64,000 nucleotides of DNA from Pachyseris speciosa (lineage: Eukaryota > Cnidaria > Anthozoa > Scleractinia > Pachyseridae): the NCBI GenBank assembly GCA_016490735.1, contig JAEMWC010000459.1:517501-581500 (forward strand), read 5' to 3'. Positions 44,935 to 54,660 of this stretch are shown here, in pieces. A model generated the notes under the pieces. The model saw only the letters and a program-made list of their open reading frames with translations, was not told the origin of the DNA and searched no databases. How positions within the stretch are numbered: position 1 is the stretch's first letter; each line of letters opens with the position of its first letter. The position numbers and the translations under genes were made by a program.

Positions 44935-45423
44935 TCAGTGTCCTTTTGTAATCTCGAAAGACAGAAAACTTAATTGTAAAGAAACATGTATTTTCACTCT
45001 GTATTGCTTGTAGTGAAATACATTTGCAGATGACATTATTGTCAAAAATTTGTCAAGAGGAAGAATTTGATTTTCTCAGGAAGTGCAAGGTTCAATCGAG
45101 TAATTGGAAAGTAAATAAGTAATGAGGGATTAATTTGTAGAAATTCTAATAAATCCTTCCCTTCAGGAATTAATTTGTATAAATCCCTGAAACGAGGGAT
45201 TTATACAGATAAATCCCTCATTTGCAATCAAATTCAATTCATCAGCCCCGCTCTTCCCTGCTAAATTATCAAGCCCTCCCCGGACTTTCAGTTTGTTAAT
45301 ATTCAACAGGGTTGTAAGTTAAATAAAGGTTGTTGAATAACAAAAGAAAATGTGTCAATCATGAAATAACTCTACATAAGCAGTAGTGAAAATAAAGCCT
45401 GAAAAAAAAAATTTCAGGCTTGT

Positions 45424-45497
45424 ACGGACCCACGGTTATTCGAACCCACGGCCTCTGCGATACCGGTGCAGCGCTCTAGCGACTGAGCTAACAAGCC
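45424..45497 (-). repeat. tRNA-like sequence with interrupted T arm (SINE)
   Basis: The minus strand starts GGCTTGTTAGCTCAGTCGCT and ends with ACAAGCC, giving a 7 bp acceptor stem. It has a D arm (GCTC...GAGC), a CTGC/GCAG anticodon stem around a possible GGT anticodon (Thr) and a GGTTCGAAT B box. About ten extra bases follow the T loop, so it cannot be a normal tRNA. Nearby CAGTAGTGAAAATAAAGCC blocks (45381, 45608) repeat. A tRNA-derived SINE is the best reading. Confidence 0.6.
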
Positions 45498-45699
45498 ATC
45501 TGGGAGCTGGTCGTTTTGTTGGCGGTAATGAATGTATGAAAATCATATATTTGAACTACGGATGAATGATTAAATATGTGACTGATCATGGCAGTTATGA
45601 ACACTTCCTAAGCAGTAGTGAAAATAAAGCCTGAAAAAAATTCTGGCTTGTACGGGATTCTGGAACACAGAACAAGGAATTCGAGGTGAGACTACGTCT

Positions 45700-47700
45700 G
45701 GGACGCAGCCTATATAGCTTCCAACAACATGTACAACAATTATTTTAATTTGATAACCTGTTATTACTATCAGTCAGACTTGAACAGGCTCCTGGGCTTG
45801 AATTATTTTATACATTATCACAACCATCGCTAATATATTATTAAATCATTACTTTTTTATTATTTTGACATGTTCTGAACACGTCATTAAACGGTCTTAT
45901 AATTCTCAAGCAGTTTAAGGCCTGGGTCAGGGGCGTTTTTTAGAGATTTATTTTTAGGAATGTCACTGAAACGAAATTCGGCACATGGGAAGTTCTCATT
46001 ATCCTTAACATTTTCACGTGCAATAAACGTTATCAAAGATCACGTGACGTGTCACGAGACCATTTCTTTGAAATTATCACTTATTTGAGGAGTAGGTGAC
46101 CGTTGTAGGGTATAATATCGAATAAAAACGCTTTTCTTATGCGTATTAATTAAATCCAGCGTCTCACGTTTGAAGTGACCGTTCATCGTTCAAAACAAAA
46201 AGGTTGTGAGGGCAAAGGTTATTTTTCGTCCCAGAATTCAACCTTTAGCCGTTGATAATCACTCCAAGCGTAGAAAGTTAGATATGTTGGATTTCTATTA
46301 AAACGCTGATTTACTTATCTGTAAACTTAAAATCCGTCACCGCATTACCGATTTGAGAATTTTCAAATTTTGATCACGTGACTGATCACGTGTCAAATTT
46401 ATAGGTTAAGACAAACAACGACAACAAGATTTATTTTCAGGGAAAGTTTTATCCAGTTCTAGGAAATCTGGATAAAGATATTGGCAATGAACCATATTTC
46501 TGAACATATTTCCAGCTAAACCCAGGCCTTAAACTGCTTGAGAAAAACAGAGTTGTCGATCAAGTGACTTTCCACAACTCACCGCAGAGATATGACGCCT
46601 GCCCTTGTGACCATTTCAACAGAAAACTAGTTTTGTTTTATTTTCTTGTTGTCGTTGATTTTGCCTTTCTTTCTTTTCGATCAATAAATCTTTTCTCTTT
46701 TCGTTATCCTCGGTTGCATCAACTATGCAAAGGGAATGCACCCATGTACCTATATGTGACTGCACTGTGCAGCTGAGTGGTAATTGCGTTCGACGTTAGG
46801 AAAAATGCATCTTTTTTGTCGTTCGTGTACTTTTTCTGCGCCATCTTGAATTACGTCACAAATGATAATCGTGAGTTCAGCCTCACTTCGTTTATTTACG
46901 TGCGGTTCAGTGACGTTAGACGTTTGACTCAACTGGCCGGCCGACCTAAACTGTTAAGTACGGCTCGTGTTAAGTGCAGTGTTTGACACGGACTTTGCAG
47001 ACCGAAAATACAAAAGATAAAAAAAAAAAAAGATTTTCAAGTGAAATGACTAAGCAGCCAGACTCCGTGATATCAGCGCGTGACGAGCGTACTCAACATA
47101 TCTTGTATCGAACACGTTGGCTGAGTCTGAAGAATTTAATATTTGCTACAAGTAAGAACCAAATCCTTGTTTACACTTCAATATCGTTTCCTCGTCGCAA
47201 GATCGGAAATATTACCCACTGACAGCTAAATACCAGCCAACAATGAAGCACACAACCGATCACAACCCTGTCATATCACCTCATATTACAAACCTGTCAT
47301 TATTATCACATCAGTCTACCACACAATGGATACTCAAACGCATTCCTGATCTACGATTACAACTAGTTATTAGGGATATCGCAAGTACTACGGTTCGAGA
47401 CGTACCGTTGCGAGATGACGCTGAGATTTGCATTCTTTCATTGAGTTTAAAGTTTTCGAGCCTTGCTGAGGATATTGAGACTCAGGGTGGTTTAAAAAAG
47501 GAAACTTAAATAATCCCATAGCTAATCAAAAGATAAAACATTATTTTTTTTTTATTAATCAGTGTCCAAAACGTGACAAATAGAAGTCTGCTTATATATC
47601 CCGATGTATTCAACGTTTAATTTTCCCACAGATGTCGGCTTAACACCTTGCTTACCAGATTGCATGATCTTCTCTCCTCAACTATAACTACAACACACAT
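45700..47700. other. Intergenic, no convincing gene
   Basis: Contains short plus-strand frames, the longest at 47243-47509 (88 codons, MKHTTDHNPVISPHITNLS), without recognisable domains. Several CACGTGAC motifs occur at 46014-46395. No exon structure could be built. Confidence 0.4.
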
Positions 47701-47734
47701 AAAACCTAACCCGATTATTTTAGTATACATCTCG

Positions 47735-48010
47735 ACTAGCGTTCTATCACGAATGCCGTTCTCTGATTGGCTACGCTACTCGCCATGATAGTGAGTAGCG
47801 GTTGTGAACAAAATAGCGGCCGCTTCTTCGCGTTTTCGAAGTGTCTGCGAGGAGGATTTAGACAATTTACTTGTTTAGTTTTGAACGACTAGTAGATTTA
47901 TGCTAAAACAATTAGATTATTCGCTCTCGATTTTTATCGCGTAATAGCTGATTCGGGATGCGCCCTCATCATCTATCACGCGATAGAAATCTCGAGCTCA
48001 TAATCTAATT
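47735..48010. mobile_element. MITE family copy 2 (between serpin genes)
   Basis: Same start (CTAGCGTTCTATCACGAATG), internal GATTGGCTAC and AGTGAGTAGCGGTTGT blocks, and terminal hairpin as 30373-30662. Contains no ORF. Confidence 0.75.
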
Positions 48011-48370
48011 GTTTAATAAAGTGACTGACATTTGGTATTACTCCAACGAAAAACGAACTTCTTAGTCACGGATCACTTCGTGACTGTACCTTTAACTTTC
48101 CGAAAATAATGAACTAATTATTTGGCAATCAACGTTGTCAACAATTTAGAGTATAATATAGCGAAAAGATAAAAATATACTACAGATACTACGGAATATG
48201 TAAACACACTTTATATGATAAGGTGAATAGTTCGCAGGTTCTGATTGGTTCTTAGCTATGACCTATCACAGGACGGATGCACAGATTACGTCATCACGGC
48301 CCACTTTTTTCCAGAAATGTGAAAATAAACAAGTTTTTCGCTTGCATTTTGTTTCCTTATTATATAAAAC

Positions 48371-48554
48371 AAATAGATTCCATGTTGCCGTGCGTCTGTT
48401 CAGTAATAGATCACAGAAAACGTCAAAATGTGGTAAAAACATCATGCAGTGACACACTCGCCTGCGGCTCGTGTGCCACTTCTTTGTTGTTACCACATTT
48501 TGACGTCATCTGTGATCTATTACTGAACAGACGCACGGCAACATGGAATCTAAT
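48371..48554. mobile_element. Foldback MITE downstream of serpin 2
   Basis: Arms of about 70 bp (AAATAGATTCCATGTTGCCG and its complement; GTAATAGATCACAG/CTGTGATCTATTAC) around GCGGCTCGTGTGCC. A partial relative is at 7905-7945. Confidence 0.85.
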
Positions 48555-48763
48555 TGTTAAATTGGCGCACAATTCCCAACATCAATACTTATGTGCAAAC
48601 CTGATGTCCTCTTATTCCTAATAATCAAACAGTTTGCTTCAGTGGTCAAATAGCAAAAATAAAATGTTTATAATTAGTTTAACTTGGTGATGGAAACGTT
48701 AAGTTTTGCGACCTATTAATCTATCACGAGTTTTGTTGAGAGCTGGAATCAGTCTCTCAAAGT

Positions 48764-49951
48764 TTATTCCTCGACAACCGGTTTCATAAGTCGGCCAAAG
48801 AACAATATGGCACCAGTGTCGACATGCCGAATGAGGAACAGAAAAGGATGGTTGGCATTGAATACTGGCTTCATGCTCAACAACATTGCCTGGATACCAG
48901 TAGCAGCTGCAGCTTCAGTGCCTTCCTCGTCGACCTCAACAAACGCTTTATGAACTACATTGGATACATACAATGGCTCTTGAGAAATACCAGTGAAGTT
49001 GGCCTTACTAGGGGCGAACATCTCGCCAGCGCCCATTCTTGCCAAGATATCATTCAGTGCAAACCGCTGAGTCAGCTTAAACTTGGGCAGATACACTATC
49101 AATTCATCAGGGGTGGATGAGTCAAGATCAGAAAGAGACCTCTGTAGGTTGTCAAAATTCAATTTCTTTTCCAGACTGGCCAGGCCATTTGTTTCTAGAG
49201 GGAGAAAAATCACCATGGACAACTTCCTTCCAACGTACGGAATTTCAAGGATTTTGCAAGCTAGTTGCTCTGATTCAGAGAACTTGAAATAAGATAGTTG
49301 GTCCATCATAGGCACTTTGATTTCTTGGTTGTCAGCTGTGAAGAATGACCCAGGGAAAGTAAATTTCTTGTTGAAGGGCTCAAGCCACAAACCTTTGAAG
49401 TAAAACGCATTTACCAGGGTCAACCTTGTGAGTGTATTCAGCATTCCAGGGAGAATCAGGTCTTTGATCTTGTCGTTTGTTTTCTGTTCTACCCATTGGT
49501 TGATCTCTTCCCTCACTTGCTCAGCGTGGAACTTGAAGTCAACCAGCCCGACTTCAGCGTTATAAAACTCGCGAGTTCCATTTTTAAAGGTTTCTAGGAC
49601 TTCAAAAGTCTTCTCAATGAAAATTTTGTTTGCTGTGAGCAGCTTGGTGTTGTTGTCGCTTGTTGCGTTTAAGCTTGACAGAAGCTTTTTCATATTGTTG
49701 TCGAAGTCTGGTTTCGGGAGAGAATCGACGTGGAGAACCCTTTCTATTTCCTCGGCAGTTTTTCCCTTCGCTCCTAAACAAACCATCGCAAGAGCTATAA
49801 ACAGACTTGCAGGGGAATAGAAAAGATTCTCAGTGGCAAGACTGGGCTCATTTCCCAGGGACTTGTGAAAATCAAGGGTGAATCTGTTGGAAGCTTCGGC
49901 GATAAACCCACTTGCAATTGTATGGACCATGTTGTTCACTTTTGGTAACAA
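48764..49951 (-). CDS. Serpin 2, clade-B-like serine protease inhibitor, predicted P1-P1' Leu-Ser
   Basis: An intact intronless frame of 395 residues, very similar to serpin 1 except at the N-terminus and in the reactive loop. The hinge EEGTEAAAAT (342-351) is intact, so it should be inhibitory. The loop continues GIQAMLLSMKP, which places P1 at Leu358 and P1' at Ser359, suggesting a chymotrypsin- or cathepsin-G-like target. The C-terminal signature is FNANHPFLFLI. The first ATG gives MLPKVNN, but the second Met (codon 8, ATG at 49930) aligns better with serpin 1 and is the likelier start (388 residues). No signal peptide. Its 5' three quarters and upstream DNA are duplicated at 54085-56840. 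Confidence 0.95.
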   Translation of the reverse strand: MLPKVNNMVHTIASGFIAEASNRFTLDFHKSLGNEPSLATENLFYSPASLFIALAMVCLGAKGKTAEEIERVLHVDSLPKPDFDNNMKKLLSSLNATSDNNTKLLTANKIFIEKTFEVLETFKNGTREFYNAEVGLVDFKFHAEQVREEINQWVEQKTNDKIKDLILPGMLNTLTRLTLVNAFYFKGLWLEPFNKKFTFPGSFFTADNQEIKVPMMDQLSYFKFSESEQLACKILEIPYVGRKLSMVIFLPLETNGLASLEKKLNFDNLQRSLSDLDSSTPDELIVYLPKFKLTQRFALNDILARMGAGEMFAPSKANFTGISQEPLYVSNVVHKAFVEVDEEGTEAAAATGIQAMLLSMKPVFNANHPFLFLIRHVDTGAILFFGRLMKPVVEE

Positions 49952-51803
49952 TCGTTAGCACTGGTTCTCTCGCGTCTTCTGGGGAAATCGTCGTTCAAAG
50001 TGAGACCTCTTGAGTTCAGCGACCTCTTCTTATTTCACAGCTTCTATTGTCTTTAGGACAAGCACCATTTTTGATCATTTGCCCTTACTTTAACCAATCG
50101 TTTTCCCTTTTTTCGAGGGGTAGTTGACGTGGGACTAGCTAGAGGTTACCCTGTGAGCATTGGTTTCTACACCGGACGCTCGTTTATCGTCCGGTAAAGA
50201 AAGCTCTGCTCGCAGGGTAACATCTTGTTTTGTTTACTCAATTATATGAAATATAATAATCCGAACGTCATATTTTTTTTATAATTGTTGGGTAGCTTTT
50301 GCCTTACCCTTTATTTTCTTTCTTTTAAGTGTTCGTTATGCATGTCTAGTTTTGTTGAATTCTACTTTTCACTTTTACATTGTACATTAATTAACTGTTT
50401 GCATGTAAATTTTGGTCAGTGTACAAGTTTGTGAGTTCAAAAATCGTAGCCTACGTAGGGGGCGTAAACGGCGGGGAGAGGAATGAGAGATCAACGTCGA
50501 GCTTTTTGTTGGTTCTGGCTGTTTGCCTGTTTTCTGATTGTCACATCCGTATTGTAAGTTTCGTCAGTTCAACTAATTAAAGTGAACGGTCACGTTTTTG
50601 GCCGCGAGAATGAAAGTGTATGGTCAACAACAGGAGATTCCAGACAAAATCAACTTAGGATACTGGTCGATGCTGCATGTCCACAAAGATAAAACGGATT
50701 GTATAAATCGCTGGTAGATGTCACTGTGACAGACAGTAACTGCACTCTTCGTTGCTCGCATTACAAGTATGAGTGCTTCCTTTCAGCACGTGCCGTAAAA
50801 TAAGTGTGACCCCTCGTTTCTACACCTTGCCAATTTTCAGTGAATTTTTATCCGGATTGCCAAAATATCGCCAATCTTAAAAAAAAACCGAGGTGCTGCC
50901 TTGGAGGCGACCAAAATTTGGCAAAGCAGATGATTTTGTTTTTACCACAATTAAGCTGTCATTTACTGCCGTCCTTTTAATGTTTTGCGAAAATTCTATG
51001 GTTATGTGCGCACCGAGGCGGGACAAACCTCGTCCTTCTACATCTTTTCAAAGCTAAGTTTATGTATCACAGTATTCAGCATATGGGTGCCAGAAGACCA
51101 TAGAAGGTTTCGTAAACGGCGCGTCTAATCAGCCTATTCAAGCGACACATGCGTCTTCTGTAACCGGTAACTATTCACGGACAAAAAAAACTGTTGATAG
51201 TGCATCAATAGTATTAAACTGCAGTGTAGTTTTCTTGGGATGAAACAGAAAATTCACGGAATAGGCGAAGCTGCAAAAATAGTCATATAACGGTGATCCT
51301 GGTGTAAAAGCGCGCAGAACTGAGGGGCATTTTACCCAGCTGGCTAGGATTGATGTCGTTGTCAATCGAAGGAGTTTTGGAAATGAAACCTTCGCCTAAT
51401 GCAACCAAGGCCAAAAATTGGAAGTTGAAAACTGTCCACCCAAAGTTTGACCGCCAAAATTTAGAAGATACCTAAAATTCGCTCAGTGCGACCCGGCTCT
51501 TAGCCTCCTTACGCAGACGCTCTTTGGGTTAGTCACGCCTAACGAGACCAAAGACGTCTGCAGCGTTGGAGGTTACCTGGCCTCACGCCCCCCCCCCCCC
51601 CCCCCCGCTTCTCCCGAGGGTACTCCCCTATATGGCCTATACGGGGACGTGCCGCTGGATAGGGTATAGGTTTTGGCTCCTCCGCCCTAAACCGGGTATA
51701 TAATTTCAAGCGAGTTGTCCTGAAAAGGGTCTGGACCTGTCCTAGACAGGTATGGTTACAAGACTGTCGTCGACTATTTAGCCACTCGCGCTGCAACAAA
51801 AAA
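49115..51803. repeat. Segmental duplication, unit A (serpin 2 and upstream DNA)
   Basis: Near-identical to 54085-56840 joined to 61104-61499. The left border lies in the serpin reading frame at the SDLDSS codons. The right border is just after GCCACTCGCGC(T/C)GCAACAAAAAA. This copy lacks the two insertions that break unit B, so it shows the original order. It includes a 70 bp hairpin (50149-50221, TTACCCTGTGAGCA) and a C-run at 51590-51606. Confidence 0.9.
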
Positions 51804-53800
51804 CTGAAGAGCCTGCTCGCAAGCTATCGACTATTTAGCAAAATGAACGGAATCCGAAATCGGAGACTTGAATCTGTATTTATTCATTAGGTCATCAGTC
51901 AACATTACACTATTTTCAGGACTGACAATGACAATGGGACTATGGGCCTTTTTAAAAATGCTATCGCAATTGCCACTAAAACACTTGTGAGCGTGGATAT
52001 ATACGGTGTTGTCCTTTGTCCTAAATAGGGTCTTAAAATAGATGGCGTTGCAGGGTCAGGGTTTCAAACCCCCAGCGGTACCCCTATATCCAAACGTGGG
52101 TCAAGTACCCCCCCCCCCCCCCCCCCCCCACCTTCCTGGCACGGCCCTTAGTTTTACGGTTTTCCGCAATTTCCTCCTATTCTTTAACCTGGTAATCAAA
52201 AGTCGTAGCTTTTATGATATAAGATCGAAGGATACGGTTTTACTGGTTTTACTCACGTTCGAATTACTTAACAGAGAAATCTATCCTTTTTTCACTAGAA
52301 TTGCTGATGAACTTGCTTAGGAAACTTTTCAGTTCTAAAGATAAAGCCAAGAATCAACCTTTTGTGAATTCGGCCAAGTAAACACAGAAATTTCGAAATC
52401 GCTTCGCGCTACGGTTTCGCTTCACTTCACCTGACTTCGATTCGCAACGATATGTTTTTCCTTGTTTCGCTTCATCGCTTCGTTACTCAATATACTGTTT
52501 TACAACCATTTCTAGCGTCTTGGTGTGAGGATTCGCATCGCTACATAATGTTAAATTCATTTTAAAATTGTAACCGGGTGCGCCTTGAGAATCGTCTGTC
52601 TAACGGGTGGATCAGTAGGGATTCACATGGTTCTCTCGTCCTGTGAGAAACAGGAGCACAAGTTTCTCATTGTAAAAGTTCTGCTTTCACAATCAGCTTT
52701 CCCCACGATGTACACTTCTATCGAAGGTATTTTGTGGGTTATCAACAAGAACATCAGGAGGTCAATGACACAAAAAATCTCGTTGACTCTGCAATACCCT
52801 TCTTTATATAAATATCAGAGAACGTCTAATTTTGGGGATGAGGCTGAACATTCTTGCTTTTTTGCGATTTGAACTTGAAAACATTCTTAACTTGTTCTTA
52901 AAGTTGTGTCTGTATAGTATTTCAATAAATCAATGCAGACGTGACCAGGAATTCGCAGGAAACTTATTTGAGTTAATTGTCCTGTTAGACTACAGTTTTG
53001 GATTTCTTTTACCTTTATTTATATTAATTAACTGGCTCTCAGCCCAGGTATGTTTTTGGTATGTTCTTAAAATTTTGGTTAATCTCATAGTGAACGTCCT
53101 TATATATAAAAGAGTGTATGCAGAGTACATGTAGTAGCACCACGTCCCAGAATTCGAGGTCACGTGCATTGACATGCTAGAGGTGCTTTCGTCCGCTTCG
53201 CCTGTACATGTGAGCTCACGCTTGGTAGGGTTTGAAACCAAGATCTATCGCGAATGGAACACGAAGATTTCGATATTTCTGGGAATTCCATCAACGAGTT
53301 TGAAACGTATTCCTACTCAACTGGGCCTATGGGCCTGAAATCATTGATCTACAATGATACTTGCCCTAAAGATAACAGGAGTCGTGCAATACAAAACAGG
53401 TAACCCGGTAGTTTACATAATGGCTCCCAACAAATAAAAAAAAATAATAAAAATAAATAATTGCAAAGTAAAAAATCCTACTAATTAGACTAGTCGGTAT
53501 TTGGATAAAGTCCTTCTCAGCAAAATCAAGAAGCATTTCTTAGTAAAAGCTGGTATCAAGAGTTTTCTGAAGTAATCTGAGGTGCTGAAAACGAAAATGC
53601 TTGTTACCAAAGTTCATTTTGTGATCTTCAGTCTGAAAATGACGTCACAAAATTGACATTTTAAAATGACGTCATCGCAATAACAAATATGTAGAAAAGG
53701 GGAAACCACTGAGTTAAATATCACAAATTTGGATTTCTAGAGCCAGTTCAGTTATAATATGTTACATGCTTCGTATTTGAGGAACTAAAGACTGGCCTGT
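51804..53800. other. Intergenic, nothing recognised
   Basis: Single-copy-looking AT-rich DNA with a C-run (52110-52129). Short frames only. No element ends or domains seen. Confidence 0.55.
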
Positions 53801-53829
53801 CTCGTGGGCCAACATAGGACGTCATTTAT

Positions 53830-54045
53830 GACATTTATGTGCTTCCGGAAGGCGAATGGAAACCATATGAAAGGATCATGCTTGGTCGAAGCATGGGTCG
53901 AGAGTGGACTTCTTGGGCCAAAGGCAACCGAACATGTCATGAATGGAAAAGCCTACAAGAGAGCTATGCGTGCCCACACGATTACTCTGCAATCATTGTG
54001 GCAGCTGCTGGAGGGGGGGGGCATTGGCGTGTACTAGAAACCGAA
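53830..54045 (+). other. Exon-like open stretch, unrecognised
   Basis: A plus-strand frame reads VLPEGEWKPYERIMLGRSMG, then WTSWAKGNRTCHEWKSLQES and YACPHDYSAIIVAAAGGGG. Cys, Trp and Tyr content is protein-like, but it ends in a G-run and lies next to the broken end of the duplicated serpin. It may be a stray exon or a fragment of an unknown gene. Confidence 0.25.
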
Positions 54046-54340
54046 AAACCGCTCAAAAAGGCATCCAAAACCGAAAAACCGAAGTGAATGAATCAAGACC
54101 AGAAAGTGACCTCTGTAGGTTGTCAAAGTTCGTTTTCTCTTCCAGACTGGCCAGGCCATTTGTTTCTAGAGGGAGAAAAATCACCATGGACAACTTCCTT
54201 CCAACGTACGGAATTTCAAGGATTTGGCAAGCTAGTTGCTCTGATTAAGAGAACTTGAAATAAGATAGTTGGTCCATCATAGGCAATTTTTTAAACAAAA
54301 ACTAGTGAGCAGCACACAGCAACAGATCTTGTCAATTTTG

Positions 54341-54395
54341 TTTATTATCCGACCGGTTTCGTCTGATCAGACAAACTTCATCAGGGATTTAACAA
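54341..54395 (-). ncRNA. Hammerhead-ribozyme-like motif, minus strand (mirror copy)
   Basis: The complement of the left arm gives CTGATGA, A, stem II GTTTG/CAGAC with one G-U pair, GAAAC, ACCGGTC and GGATAATAAAC. Same layout as the plus-strand motif. The stem II change keeps pairing through a wobble, so the structure is conserved between the arms. Confidence 0.55.
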
Positions 54396-54605
54396 GATTA
54401 CAAATTGTGCAATAGTTACTTTTGGGGGTCACGATTTAACGTTAAATCGTGACCCCCAAAATTAACTATTGCACATTTTGTAACGCAGGATTTACGTTGT
54501 ATCCTGTGCGTATTTGTTTGTGGGTGTTTTTTGCTGTTCACACCCTACTTTGAACGTGCTTTATACTGTAAATGTTTAGTATAAAAGTAGTTCAATTTGT
54601 ATATC

Positions 54606-54660
54606 TTATTAAATCCCTGATGAAGTCTGTCTGATCAGACGAAACCGGTCGGATAATAAA
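54606..54660 (+). ncRNA. Hammerhead-ribozyme-like motif, plus strand
   Basis: Core CTGATGA (54617-54623), stem II GTCTG/CAGAC (54625-54629 with 54636-54640) closed by TCTGAT, then GAAA (54641-54644), a self-complementary ACCGGT as a minimal stem III, and GTC (54648-54650) as the predicted cleavage site. Stem I pairs ATCC (54613-54616) with GGAT (54651-54654) and TTATT with AATAA outside. One extra A (54624) lies between the core and stem II, which may weaken activity. Confidence 0.6.

Noticed and set aside
47243..47509. 88-codon ORF as a gene
   Set aside because: No domain, no splice context and no composition signal strong enough to support a call.
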